From NCBI GenBank assembly GCA_012800995.1, contig JAAZIH010000153.1, forward strand, positions 1-19,715: a stretch of DNA of 19,715 nt, given 5' to 3'. The stretch comes from Chloroflexota bacterium. Lineage in GTDB: Bacteria > Chloroflexota > Anaerolineae > Anaerolineales > Anaerolineaceae. Below, in pieces: positions 7,258-14,449 of the stretch (position 1 is the first letter of the stretch; each line of letters begins with the position of its first letter). Below the pieces are notes generated by a model. It was not told the origin of the DNA, searched no databases, and worked only from the letters and a program-made list of their open reading frames with translations. The position numbers and the translations under genes were made by a program.

Positions 7258-8703
7258 ATGTACTTATCTTCAAAAAACAACGAACCTTACATCGCCATCA
7301 TTCTCATTTTGGCAATTATCTTTTTTGCCATTATGGTCGCTTTTGGCGCAATTATGCTCAAGGGTTTGCGCTCAAACGCCTGGAATAGCCCAGCCAGGTC
7401 TGAACCAAACCCCGACAACATAACAACACCACAAGAAGCCAAGCCAAGTGATAAGCCCAATACTGCCGTAGAAAGCGAGCAGCACACCACCGATGAGAGC
7501 GCATCATCAGCCACCCTTGATGCAAAAACAGAAGAGGCGATGAATCTTATTGAAGAGCAGGTTAGCCAGATACGTCTCTTGTCTGTGAAAGATGCTATTC
7601 CGCGCAAAGTGCTTAGCCCTGATGAACTACGGGCTTATGTGGAAGAAGAATTGCTTGAAGACTTGGAAGATGAAGACGCGCAGGAAGATGTGCGCCGATT
7701 CGCGCTTTTGGGGCTCTTTCCGCCTGACCTTGAAATGCGCCAACTGCTTGAAGATCTTTATTCAGAACAAATCGCGGGCTTTTATAAAATCGAAGAACGC
7801 GAGATGGTTGTGGTTGCCGGGGGAGACTTTGGTATCAGCGAACGCCTCACTTACGCGCACGAATATGTGCATGCCCTGCAATACGCTAACTACGATTTTG
7901 AAAACGACCTTGGCTACAGCGAAGAAGCTTGTGAGACAGATTCGGAGCGTTGCGCGGCAATTCAGGCACTTATTGAGGGAGATGCCAACTTTACGCAGCT
8001 CAAATGGTTTGAGACCCACGCCACACACAAGGACATTCTCGAATTCCTCACCAACGTTGAGAGTTACGAAAGTCCTGTTCTTGATTCTGCCCCACCTTAT
8101 CTTTCCGCATCGCTGATGTTTCCTTATAACGTGGGTACCACTTTCGTGGAACATCTTTTCGACATGGGTGGTTATGACGCCATCCATCAGGCTTACACCA
8201 CAACACCCCCGGTTAGCACCGAACAAGTTATGTTCCCTGAGCGTTATCCGGATGACATCCCTCTTGAAATCAACTTGCCAGATCTCAGTTTGTCATTAGG
8301 CAGTGGATGGGATATCGACCAGGAAGGTGTTGTTGGCGCATGGGATATCTATATGATGCTCAGCCAGGGTTACGAGGAGCGTTTCCAAATTGACGCTGAA
8401 GAAGCTTTATTTGCCGCTGAAGGATGGGGTGGCGATTCCTACGCTTTTTTGAGTCATGAAAACGATGATGAACGTCTCTTTGTGATGAAAACCGTGTGGG
8501 ATAGTGAAAAAGACAGCCTGGAAGCCTGGGAGGCTTTTAGCAAGTGGCTTGACTTGCGATTTGGCACGGCAGATGGCATTGGCATTTACAGCAACGAGGA
8601 GGTCTTCGCGCGTGTCTTCAAGACCGGTAACAATGGCTTTGTCCTGATTATCTCTGAGGGTCTCGAAAGCCTTAACAGGGTTTACGATTTTCTGAATGAG
8701 TAG
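7258..8703 (+). CDS. Membrane-anchored HEXXH protein, putative metallopeptidase
   Basis: Protein of 481 residues. It has one N-terminal transmembrane helix (about 11-35), a polar Pro/Ser/Thr/Glu-rich linker (40-90), an acidic helical segment (ELLEDLEDEDAQED near 131-144) and then a metalloprotease-like core. LTYAHEYVHALQ gives HEXXH with H201, E202 and H205. ALIEGDA places E240 as a likely third ligand, the gluzincin arrangement seen in Peptidase_MA-type domains. C222/C225/C232-like cysteines are sparse (EEACETDSERCAA), a possible disulfide if the domain is outside. The C-terminal 200 residues are not recognised. I know no named family for the full protein. It starts two bases after the M20 gene and overlaps the HAD gene start, so the three are co-transcribed. 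Zinc-peptidase function is inferred from the motifs only. Confidence 0.78.
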   Translation: MYLSSKNNEPYIAIILILAIIFFAIMVAFGAIMLKGLRSNAWNSPARSEPNPDNITTPQEAKPSDKPNTAVESEQHTTDESASSATLDAKTEEAMNLIEEQVSQIRLLSVKDAIPRKVLSPDELRAYVEEELLEDLEDEDAQEDVRRFALLGLFPPDLEMRQLLEDLYSEQIAGFYKIEEREMVVVAGGDFGISERLTYAHEYVHALQYANYDFENDLGYSEEACETDSERCAAIQALIEGDANFTQLKWFETHATHKDILEFLTNVESYESPVLDSAPPYLSASLMFPYNVGTTFVEHLFDMGGYDAIHQAYTTTPPVSTEQVMFPERYPDDIPLEINLPDLSLSLGSGWDIDQEGVVGAWDIYMMLSQGYEERFQIDAEEALFAAEGWGGDSYAFLSHENDDERLFVMKTVWDSEKDSLEAWEAFSKWLDLRFGTADGIGIYSNEEVFARVFKTGNNGFVLIISEGLESLNRVYDFLNE

Positions 8704-9442
8704 GAGTTTAAAAACAGAGCGCATGTCCCCTAAAAACGCCCCTTTTCAATCAAGACTCGACCGCGGAAAAGTAAAAGCCTTACTCTTTGATATTGATGGC
8801 ACACTTTCAGACAGTGATGACGAAATGGTTGCCTCAATATACGCGCGCATGGCATGGCTCAGCCCGCTTATCAAAGAAACGCGTCTGCATACTTTCGCGC
8901 GCCAACTGGTACGATTTTTTCAAGCGCCAGCCAACCGCTTTTTAGCTTTTCTGGACCATATTGGCGTCGACAGTCACCTGGCACGTTTTTTGGATTACCG
9001 CGCGCGGAAAAAGAAGGCGGTTCCTGAAGATTTTCCGGTTATCCCCGGTGTGCATCCGATGTTGGATGCCCTCCACAAACGCTATCCCTTCGCGGTTGTT
9101 TCCGCGCGTAACAGCGTCACCGTAGAAAAATTCTTACGCGTCAACGATTTGGAAAACTATTTTGAGATTGTTATCAGCTCACAAACCTGCGAGAAGACCA
9201 AACCGTTCCCCGACCCGCTGCTTTATGCCGCTTCGGAGCTGGGCGTGCCCATAGAAAATTGCCTGATGATTGGCGACACACTCACCGATGTGCGCGCCGC
9301 TTTGGCTGCCGGGGCGCAGTCGCTCTCCGTTTTGTGTGGCTTCGGAACCGAAAAAGAACTGCGTAAAAGTGGCACGCATCATATCCTGACAAGCACAAGC
9401 GAACTGGCAGACTTACTCAACCAGCAAGATACTACAGAGTAG
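8696..9442 (+). CDS. HAD-family phosphatase (phosphoglycolate phosphatase-like)
   Basis: Cytoplasmic HAD hydrolase of up to 248 residues. Motif I is LLFDIDGTLSDSDDE (D32 nucleophile, D34 acid/base). Motif II is probably VVSARNS. Motif III Lys is in EKTKPFPDP, and motif IV is GDTLTDVRAA. The helical cap sits between motifs I and II, as in PGP/Gph-type enzymes. The exact substrate is unknown. The start is uncertain. ATG 8696 overlaps the upstream stop by eight bases (ATGAGTAG) and would be coupled; ATG 8723 lies downstream of an AGGAG at 8702-8706 but at a long distance. Both keep the full domain. It is the third gene of the M20-HEXXH operon and converges on the MFS gene, with 56 bases between stops and no convincing hairpin there. 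Confidence 0.86.
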   Translation: MSRSLKTERMSPKNAPFQSRLDRGKVKALLFDIDGTLSDSDDEMVASIYARMAWLSPLIKETRLHTFARQLVRFFQAPANRFLAFLDHIGVDSHLARFLDYRARKKKAVPEDFPVIPGVHPMLDALHKRYPFAVVSARNSVTVEKFLRVNDLENYFEIVISSQTCEKTKPFPDPLLYAASELGVPIENCLMIGDTLTDVRAALAAGAQSLSVLCGFGTEKELRKSGTHHILTSTSELADLLNQQDTTE

Positions 9443-9498
9443 ATGTCTTCCTGAAAAAGCCCCAAAAAAAACAAGCGAATGACAAGAAAGAAAACAGA

Positions 9499-10845
9499 CT
9501 AAACTCTATCCTGGTATTCGGGTAGTATTTGCCCGCCAGGACCTTGCCAGTCAAGTGTTGCCATTGGTTTATACAAGAGCATAACAATGGCAAGCACAAC
9601 ACAAGCTGTGCCACCGATAATGAACCAGGCAGAAATTCCCAGCCATTCCGCGATTGGCGCGGCAATCAGCAATCCGATCGGCACTGTGGCTTGAACAAGC
9701 GAACCCATCACCGTAAACACGCGCCCCTGCAATTCTGGCGGGATTTTGTCTTGAAAAAGCGCGCTTAGTGGCCCGTTGGCAAACGTGTTGGCGATACCAA
9801 AAAACACCGTGATAAAAACAGCCACGGTATATCCCTGGGCAGGAAGAAAGCCGAACGCGAGCATGCCAAGACCCATCGAAAAAATACCCGTAACAACAGT
9901 CAATATTTTGCGTTTAAAGCCACCCCACACACTCAGCACCAAGCCACCAACAATTGAACCCACGCCCAGAGCGGAATAGAGAAATGCCAGTCCATCTGAG
10001 CCTTTCTGAAAAAACTGATCAACATGCAGTGGCAAAAGGCTGAAAGATGGCGCGGCAGTCATGTTGATAAGCGTCCCACCGATCATGGCGGCAAAAATAC
10101 CCTTCCAGCTGATAACATAGGCAAAACCGTCTTTGACATCGGTCAAGACTGTTTTGATACTCGTGGCTACTTTTTCCGATTTCTGCTTGGGAGGTTGCGG
10201 GATCTTAACGACCAGCAATAAAAGAATAGCTATTGCTGCGGTGACAATATCAACCGCTATCACCGCCTGAATGGGCAATAAGGACATCAATAACGCGCCC
10301 AAAGGAGGTGACACAATGGTGATAATGCCGTCCACAGCATGCGAAACACCCGCTAATCGGGTGTAATGCTCCCTGGGAACCATCAGCGTAATTGAAGCAC
10401 TCATCGCCGGTCCCTGGAAGATTCCCCCCACGGAACGAATGAAGAGAATAGCGTAAACATGCCAAATTTGAATTTTTCCAATAGCAAACAAAAAGGCTAA
10501 TAAAAGCGTTGCCAGGGCGATGACACCATCTGAGATAATCATGGTTAATTTTCGGTTCCAGCGGTCTACCAACGCGCCAGCAAAAGGACCCAGGATAACA
10601 CTGGGCAAGACTCCCGTGATGGTTGCCATAAGAAGCGTAATCGCTGAACCGGTTTCTTTGGTAATAAACCAAATCAGCGCGAAATGCACCAGCCCCGAGC
10701 CAAGCATGGAAAGAATCTGCCCCACACCCATCGGCAGGTAGTTTTTAAGCCATTTGTCTGGCAGTTCGGGCTGGGCATCCGGCGCGATAATTGCTTCATC
10801 AGCCACTGATGGCTGTTCCGTAGCGGTGTTTGGGTCCTGGTTCAT
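9499..10845 (-). CDS. MFS exporter of the DHA3 / EntS-MefA type
   Basis: Twelve-helix transporter of 448 residues. A 30-residue polar, acidic N-terminus (MNQDPNTATEQP...) precedes the first helix. MGVGQILSMLGSGLVHFALIW is the typical first helix of the DHA3 group, which includes enterobactin and macrolide exporters. Motif A is GALVDRWNRK between helices 2 and 3. A central cytoplasmic loop rich in Lys/Gln (PQPPKQKSEKV) splits the two halves. The likely start is ATG 10845, two codons inside a GTG at 10851; a TATAAT lies 25 bases upstream of the ATG. Substrate is unknown. It is on the same strand as the upstream DUF4143 ATPase but has its own promoter, so an operon is not required. Confidence 0.87.
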   Translation of the reverse strand: MNQDPNTATEQPSVADEAIIAPDAQPELPDKWLKNYLPMGVGQILSMLGSGLVHFALIWFITKETGSAITLLMATITGVLPSVILGPFAGALVDRWNRKLTMIISDGVIALATLLLAFLFAIGKIQIWHVYAILFIRSVGGIFQGPAMSASITLMVPREHYTRLAGVSHAVDGIITIVSPPLGALLMSLLPIQAVIAVDIVTAAIAILLLLVVKIPQPPKQKSEKVATSIKTVLTDVKDGFAYVISWKGIFAAMIGGTLINMTAAPSFSLLPLHVDQFFQKGSDGLAFLYSALGVGSIVGGLVLSVWGGFKRKILTVVTGIFSMGLGMLAFGFLPAQGYTVAVFITVFFGIANTFANGPLSALFQDKIPPELQGRVFTVMGSLVQATVPIGLLIAAPIAEWLGISAWFIIGGTACVVLAIVMLLYKPMATLDWQGPGGQILPEYQDRV

Positions 10846-10876
10846 AAGCACTCGTTTCTTAACGATGGCTATTATA
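10846..10876 (-). promoter_or_regulatory. Promoter of the DHA3-type MFS gene
   Basis: A minus-strand TATAAT occupies 10876-10871. Transcription would begin near 10864, giving a leader of about 18 bases. No good -35 was found, and only a weak GAG-containing ribosome site precedes ATG 10845. Confidence 0.5.
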
Positions 10877-10906
10877 CAGCAAGTTCATCCGCGAAACGAA
10901 AAAATG

Positions 10907-12247
10907 TCATTTATCGAGCACAAAATTCAGCATATATATTGGCAGAAATGAGATATTTTCTTTCTCCATTCTGTCCTTCTGAGAAAGTATATAAGCTTTA
11001 GACACCACTTGATGATACTTTGCGATGAAATTTTTCATTGATTCATGCTTACCTGTACCCGATGACTTTACCTCTATCGCGTTAATTTTCGAATCGACAG
11101 GAACAAGAAAGTCAATTTCATAGTAATGTGAGCTTCCTTCTTTATTCCAGGTATGATAATACAGTTCCTGTCTGGTAGATGCTATCATCTGTGCGACTGC
11201 GTTCTCATAAAGGTAGCCTAAATTAGCTGGCAATTTATCCGAAAGCAACTTCGTGTATATTTCATTAGCAACTTTTGGTCTGTCAATAAACATGAGCGTG
11301 ATAAACAAGCCCGTATCTGCCAGATATAACTTATAGTTGTCCAGCGATTTGGTTAACGCCAGGCTAACAACGGGATCAGTCGTGTTGTATGCAATTTGCA
11401 CTGTTCTTGAATCAACCAAATCGAAAAGCAACTCATCGTCCCCAGGTCCTTTCCTCTTGCCTGTTGCTTCAGAAATGATAAATTTTTTGTAATCTTTGGA
11501 TAACTGAGCTGGTACAGACCTATATAAAGCTGATAATCTTCCACTTGGATCTATTTTCTTAAAATCATCCTCGTAAAGATCAATGATGGTCCTTTTGACC
11601 TTATCGATTTCCACTAGGTTTTTCCCCGCCAAATAGGCTTCTACAGCTTGTGGCATTCCTCCCACAGACATATATACCCTAAAATCTCTCATCCACTTCC
11701 GATTGATTTCCTGTCCGACTTGTTTACCAGTTTCAAAGACTTTTTTGCTTAGATCAAAAACGTTACTGTCAATCGCCCAGCAAAACTCCTCGAAATCCAT
11801 TGGGTATATTTTTAACTTTAATTCTTCAGACGGAATTAGAATGTCTTTTACATTCTTTTTAATCGATATCAAAGACCCGGTTTCAATATAGTGATATCGA
11901 CCATCTTTAACCAGATACTTTATCGCTTGACGTGCTTTAGGAAACAATTGGATTTCATCGAAGACAATAACTGAATCGCCTTTAACAAGTGTTTGCCCTG
12001 AAGCTGCCTGAAGTCTTAAAAAGAACATATCTAAATCATGGATGTCATCAAAGCAGGCTTTTATCGCATCAGAGGTACTGGCAAAGTCGATGATAATCGA
12101 CGCGGCATATTCATTCCGCGCGAATCTTTCTACAATAGTCGATTTACCGACACGTCTTGGTCCTTCAAGTAAAATGCTGTAGGAATCAGCATCTTCTTTT
12201 TTCCACTTTAGTAAGCTGTCATATGCTTTTCTTTTGAAGTACATCAT
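10907..12247 (-). CDS. AAA ATPase with DUF4143 C-terminal domain (first copy)
   Basis: ATPase of 446 residues from the widespread AAA_14/DUF4143 family, whose cellular role is not established. Walker A is GPRRVGKST (29-37) and Walker B is VIVFDE (93-98). IETGSLISI is the sensor-like strand. The C-terminal DUF4143 domain has a PD-(D/E)XK nuclease-like pattern: YYEIDFL (E377, D379), then AIEVK (E392, K394). All motif residues are intact. A GAGG site lies four bases before ATG 12247 and seven before the adjacent ATG 12244, so either may be used. Hand counts of sample rows give 35-42% G+C here against 58% in a sampled row of a neighbouring gene, a hint of horizontal acquisition. Four evenly spaced repeats lie just upstream. 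It has no obvious partner gene. Confidence 0.9.
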   Translation of the reverse strand: MMYFKRKAYDSLLKWKKEDADSYSILLEGPRRVGKSTIVERFARNEYAASIIIDFASTSDAIKACFDDIHDLDMFFLRLQAASGQTLVKGDSVIVFDEIQLFPKARQAIKYLVKDGRYHYIETGSLISIKKNVKDILIPSEELKLKIYPMDFEEFCWAIDSNVFDLSKKVFETGKQVGQEINRKWMRDFRVYMSVGGMPQAVEAYLAGKNLVEIDKVKRTIIDLYEDDFKKIDPSGRLSALYRSVPAQLSKDYKKFIISEATGKRKGPGDDELLFDLVDSRTVQIAYNTTDPVVSLALTKSLDNYKLYLADTGLFITLMFIDRPKVANEIYTKLLSDKLPANLGYLYENAVAQMIASTRQELYYHTWNKEGSSHYYEIDFLVPVDSKINAIEVKSSGTGKHESMKNFIAKYHQVVSKAYILSQKDRMEKENISFLPIYMLNFVLDK

Positions 12248-12294
12248 ATTGCCTCTTTTTCAGTAAACACTGCCTTGCTTAGTCCGCGCTTCTG

Positions 12295-12408
12295 CATTTG
12301 TTCAATATTATTAAGGCAGTATATTGTCATTTCTTCAATATTATATTAGCACATTAATGTCATTTGTTCAATATTTCAAGTGCCTTAATAACGCATTCCT
12401 TCAATATT
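12295..12408 (-). repeat. Four direct repeats (CATTTGTTCAATATT) at exact 33-bp steps
   Basis: Plus-strand copies lie at 12295-12309, 12328-12342, 12361-12375 and 12394-12408. Copies 1 and 3 are identical; copy 2 has C at position 6 and copy 4 has CC at positions 5-6. Start-to-start distance is 33 bases in all three steps, close to three DNA turns, so bound proteins would sit on one face. The 18-base intervals differ except for a GC at positions 7-8. The array lies 48 bases upstream of the minus-strand ATPase gene, between it and the PlsC-like gene. A minus-strand TATAAT (12345-12340) overlaps the copy at 12328. TTGAAC in the next copy could be a -35, but the spacing (20) is long. The array probably consists of operators or iterons. 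Confidence 0.85.
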
Positions 12409-12505
12409 TAGTGTTATTGGCTTTCAAAACATTCATTTTTTTACAATTCCACATAAAATCGCAAATCGTTGTAAAATAAGACATCACCTCATTGGGACGG
12501 TTGCT

Positions 12506-13207
12506 ATGAAAAAGACTAAATTCCGTGAAGAACACCAAAAAAAATATCCTTATCCGCGTTATCAATTTCGTCGAGCGTTGCTCCGCGGAGGAATCGGCTT
12601 TTTGGCATGGCTTTTGCTTAATTACGAAGTAGAGGGCAAAAAAAACCTGCCTAAAGAAGGTCCCCTCCTGGTCGTCAGCAACCATTTTCATTTTTTGGAT
12701 ACCATCGGTCCGATACACACCACCCGATACCCTTTGGAGTTTATCAACGATGCTGTTATGCCCATGGCGCCAGGCAAGTTGAAATTCCTGCCAGGGCTCT
12801 GGAAAACACTGCGCATCCGACAAGGCACAGCCAACCTTGAAGCTATGCGAGCCGCGGAAGCAGTCCTGGCACAGGATGGCATTTTAGCGATTATGCCAGA
12901 AGGGCATGCGCATAAACCGCCTCTGCATGAAGCTCTGCCCGGCGCGGCTTTTTTAGCACTTCGCCTGGGCGTGCCCATTTTACCCATCGGCACCTTTAGT
13001 GAGGATAATTGGGACATTTTTGGCACACTGCGCAATAAAAAACGCAAAGCTCGCGTCATCTCGAAAATTGGCAAACCCTTTGGACCATTAAGCGCCGCGG
13101 ATGGTGGCAACCGCCCCTCCAGAGAGGATGTCGAACGCGCTGGACACGAAATCATGAGCCAGATCGCTGCCCTTTTACCGCCTAAAGTGCGTGGGGCATT
13201 TGGCTAA
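12506..13207 (+). CDS. PlsC-like 1-acyl-glycerol-phosphate acyltransferase
   Basis: Lysophospholipid acyltransferase-family protein of 233 residues that would acylate lysophosphatidate (or a related lysolipid) at the membrane. A basic N-terminus is followed by a hydrophobic stretch (GGIGFLAWLLLNY, 28-40). The catalytic H-x4-D motif is NHFHFLD (H60, D65). The phosphate-binding block is MPEGHAHK (131-133 is PEG); the usual Thr-Arg-Ser after PEG is replaced by His-Ala-His, a departure seen in divergent members. VPILPIG is the last block. No strong Shine-Dalgarno precedes ATG 12506; TAAAAT at 12472-12477 is a possible -10. The gene is divergent from the ATPase, so it shares the repeat-containing region. 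The acyl acceptor is not certain. Confidence 0.85.
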   Translation: MKKTKFREEHQKKYPYPRYQFRRALLRGGIGFLAWLLLNYEVEGKKNLPKEGPLLVVSNHFHFLDTIGPIHTTRYPLEFINDAVMPMAPGKLKFLPGLWKTLRIRQGTANLEAMRAAEAVLAQDGILAIMPEGHAHKPPLHEALPGAAFLALRLGVPILPIGTFSEDNWDIFGTLRNKKRKARVISKIGKPFGPLSAADGGNRPSREDVERAGHEIMSQIAALLPPKVRGAFG

Positions 13208-13256
13208 CACCCTCTTTTGCCCGCTTGATATTAACACGCTTTATACATTGATTTGC

Positions 13257-13262
13257 TATTAT
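13257..13262 (+). promoter_or_regulatory. Extended -10 promoter of the DnaJ-like gene
   Basis: TGCTATTAT (13254-13262) is an extended -10 element. The predicted leader is about 25 bases. No Shine-Dalgarno was seen before the two possible ATGs (13294 and 13300), and no heat-shock CIRCE element was recognised. Confidence 0.4.
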
Positions 13263-13293
13263 CAGGATGTTAATAGCTTAATTAAGCCGTGAA

Positions 13294-14295
13294 ATGATTA
13301 TGGAATACAAGGATTACTACAAAACTTTAGGCGTTTCTAAAACCGCAAGCGACGATGAGATCAAAAAAGCTTATCGTGATTTAGCACGCAAATATCACCC
13401 CGATGTCAACAAAGACCCAAATGCCGAGGAGATGTTCAAAGAGGTCAACGAAGCCTATCAGGTACTTTCGGACAGCGAAAAGCGTCAGAAATACGATCAA
13501 TTGGGCTCAGAATGGCAGCAATACCAACGCGCGGGTGGCCAACCTGGTGGATTTGACTGGGGACGCTGGCAACAACAACCTGGTCAGGGTGGTGGCTACC
13601 GCACGATGACCCATGAAGAATTCCAGGAGATCTTTGGTGGCATGGGCATGCCAGGTGGTATGGGTGGTTTCAGTGGCATGGGGGGCTTTTCGGACTTTTT
13701 CACCTCGCTCTTTGGCGGAGGTTTTAGTGGTGGCTTTTCATCCACCGGCACTGGGGGCACTTACAGCCAGGGAGGACCCAGCTACCGCACCCAGGCGCCA
13801 GCCAGGCGTGACGTTGAACATGAGACTGAGATCACCCTTGAGGAAGCCTACCACGGCACACAACGTAGCCTCAGGTTTTCTGATGGGCGAACGATTAATG
13901 CCAGCATTCCTGCTGGCGTGGATACCGGTTCGAAAGTGCGTTTGAGCGGTCAAGCCGATGGCGCGGACCTGTATTTACTTATCAAAGTATTACCTCATAA
14001 AGTTTTTAACCGTAAAGGCAACAACCTGCTGATTGATCTGCCGGTTGACTTTTACACCGCCGCTCTGGGTGGTGAGGTAGAAGTGCCCACGATGGGTAAA
14101 ACGGTTAAACTGAACATCCCCGCTGGAACCAACACCGGCAAAACCTTCAGACTCAAAGGCTTAGGCATGCCGGCCCTGCGTAAAAAAGAGCAAAAGGGTG
14201 ACATTCTGGCTAAAGTGGAGATTCACCTACCCAAACCGCTCAGCCAGGCTGAGAAAGAAAAACTCCAGGCTCTGCGTAATGAGTATCATAGATAG
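13294..14295 (+). CDS. Class B DnaJ co-chaperone (CbpA-like)
   Basis: J-domain protein of up to 333 residues that would stimulate DnaK ATPase and deliver unfolded clients. The J domain occupies about 4-70 with the essential HPD at 35-37 (KYHPDVNKD). A Gly/Phe/Met-rich region (about 75-165, for example [20 protein letters not shown]) follows. Next come two beta-sandwich client-binding domains (about 170-333) with [19 protein letters not shown] and [19 protein letters not shown]. The cysteine zinc finger of class A DnaJ is absent, which makes it class B (CbpA type). The start is ATG 13294 or the second ATG at 13300 (MEYKDYYK); the latter matches family N-termini better. It stands alone, without dnaK or grpE nearby, and ends at a hairpin terminator that is also the first palindrome of the next gene's operator array. 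Confidence 0.94.
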   Translation: MIMEYKDYYKTLGVSKTASDDEIKKAYRDLARKYHPDVNKDPNAEEMFKEVNEAYQVLSDSEKRQKYDQLGSEWQQYQRAGGQPGGFDWGRWQQQPGQGGGYRTMTHEEFQEIFGGMGMPGGMGGFSGMGGFSDFFTSLFGGGFSGGFSSTGTGGTYSQGGPSYRTQAPARRDVEHETEITLEEAYHGTQRSLRFSDGRTINASIPAGVDTGSKVRLSGQADGADLYLLIKVLPHKVFNRKGNNLLIDLPVDFYTAALGGEVEVPTMGKTVKLNIPAGTNTGKTFRLKGLGMPALRKKEQKGDILAKVEIHLPKPLSQAEKEKLQALRNEYHR

Positions 14296-14333
14296 AGCAG
14301 GCGTTTCACCCAAAAACCAATCATTTAAATCAC

Positions 14334-14363
14334 AAAACTGTCAGATATAACTGACAGTTTTTT
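14334..14363 (+). terminator. Hairpin terminator after DnaJ-like gene
   Basis: An 11-bp stem (14334-14344 with 14351-14361) encloses a 6-base loop, and the T run reaches 14363. This can end dnaJ-like transcription. The central 18 bases are also the first of three operator-like palindromes, so the element may have two jobs. Confidence 0.65.
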
Positions 14364-14434
14364 CTTTTTAATCTTTTTATCAGTTATATCTGACACTTTC
14401 TTGCTTTTTTTCTTTTTGTCAGTTATAACTGACA
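14339..14434 (+). repeat. Three palindromic operator-like sites at exact 39-bp steps
   Basis: Sites lie at 14339-14356, 14378-14395 and 14417-14434. The third, TGTCAGTTATAACTGACA, is a perfect 18-bp palindrome. The first differs at position 7 and the second at positions 2 and 12. Both steps are 39 bases, and the 21-base intervals are T-rich on this strand. The third site overlaps the probable -10 of the second DUF4143 ATPase gene, which begins 16 bases after it. This looks like a repressor array controlling that gene. Confidence 0.88.
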
Positions 14435-14449
14435 CTATCGAGGTGAGTT
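14401..14449 (+). promoter_or_regulatory. Promoter and RBS of second DUF4143 ATPase gene
   Basis: TTGCTT (14401-14406) and TATAAC (14424-14429) are exactly 17 bases apart, and the -10 is the centre of the third palindrome. A protein bound there would block polymerase. GAGG at 14440-14443, six bases before ATG 14450, is the ribosome site and fixes the start. Confidence 0.55.

Noticed and set aside
7592..8226. Long alternative frames inside the HEXXH gene on both strands
   Set aside because: The gene frame has an anchor helix, HEXXH and operon spacing; the others show shadow-like composition without domains.
9443..9498. Bidirectional terminator between the HAD and MFS genes
   Set aside because: There is an A/T run but no stable hairpin could be drawn next to it.
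12295..12408. CRISPR array reading of the four 33-bp-spaced repeats
   Set aside because: The repeat is only 15 bases and intervals 18 bases, both too short; no cas genes are present; and copies differ internally.
12401..12823. Minus-strand open frame of 140 codons
   Set aside because: It overlaps the PlsC-like gene antisense and the repeat region, with no recognisable motif or ribosome site.
14339..14434. CRISPR-like array of palindromic repeats
   Set aside because: There are only three 18-bp palindromes, with T-rich low-complexity intervals and a promoter inside the last one. An operator array explains this better.
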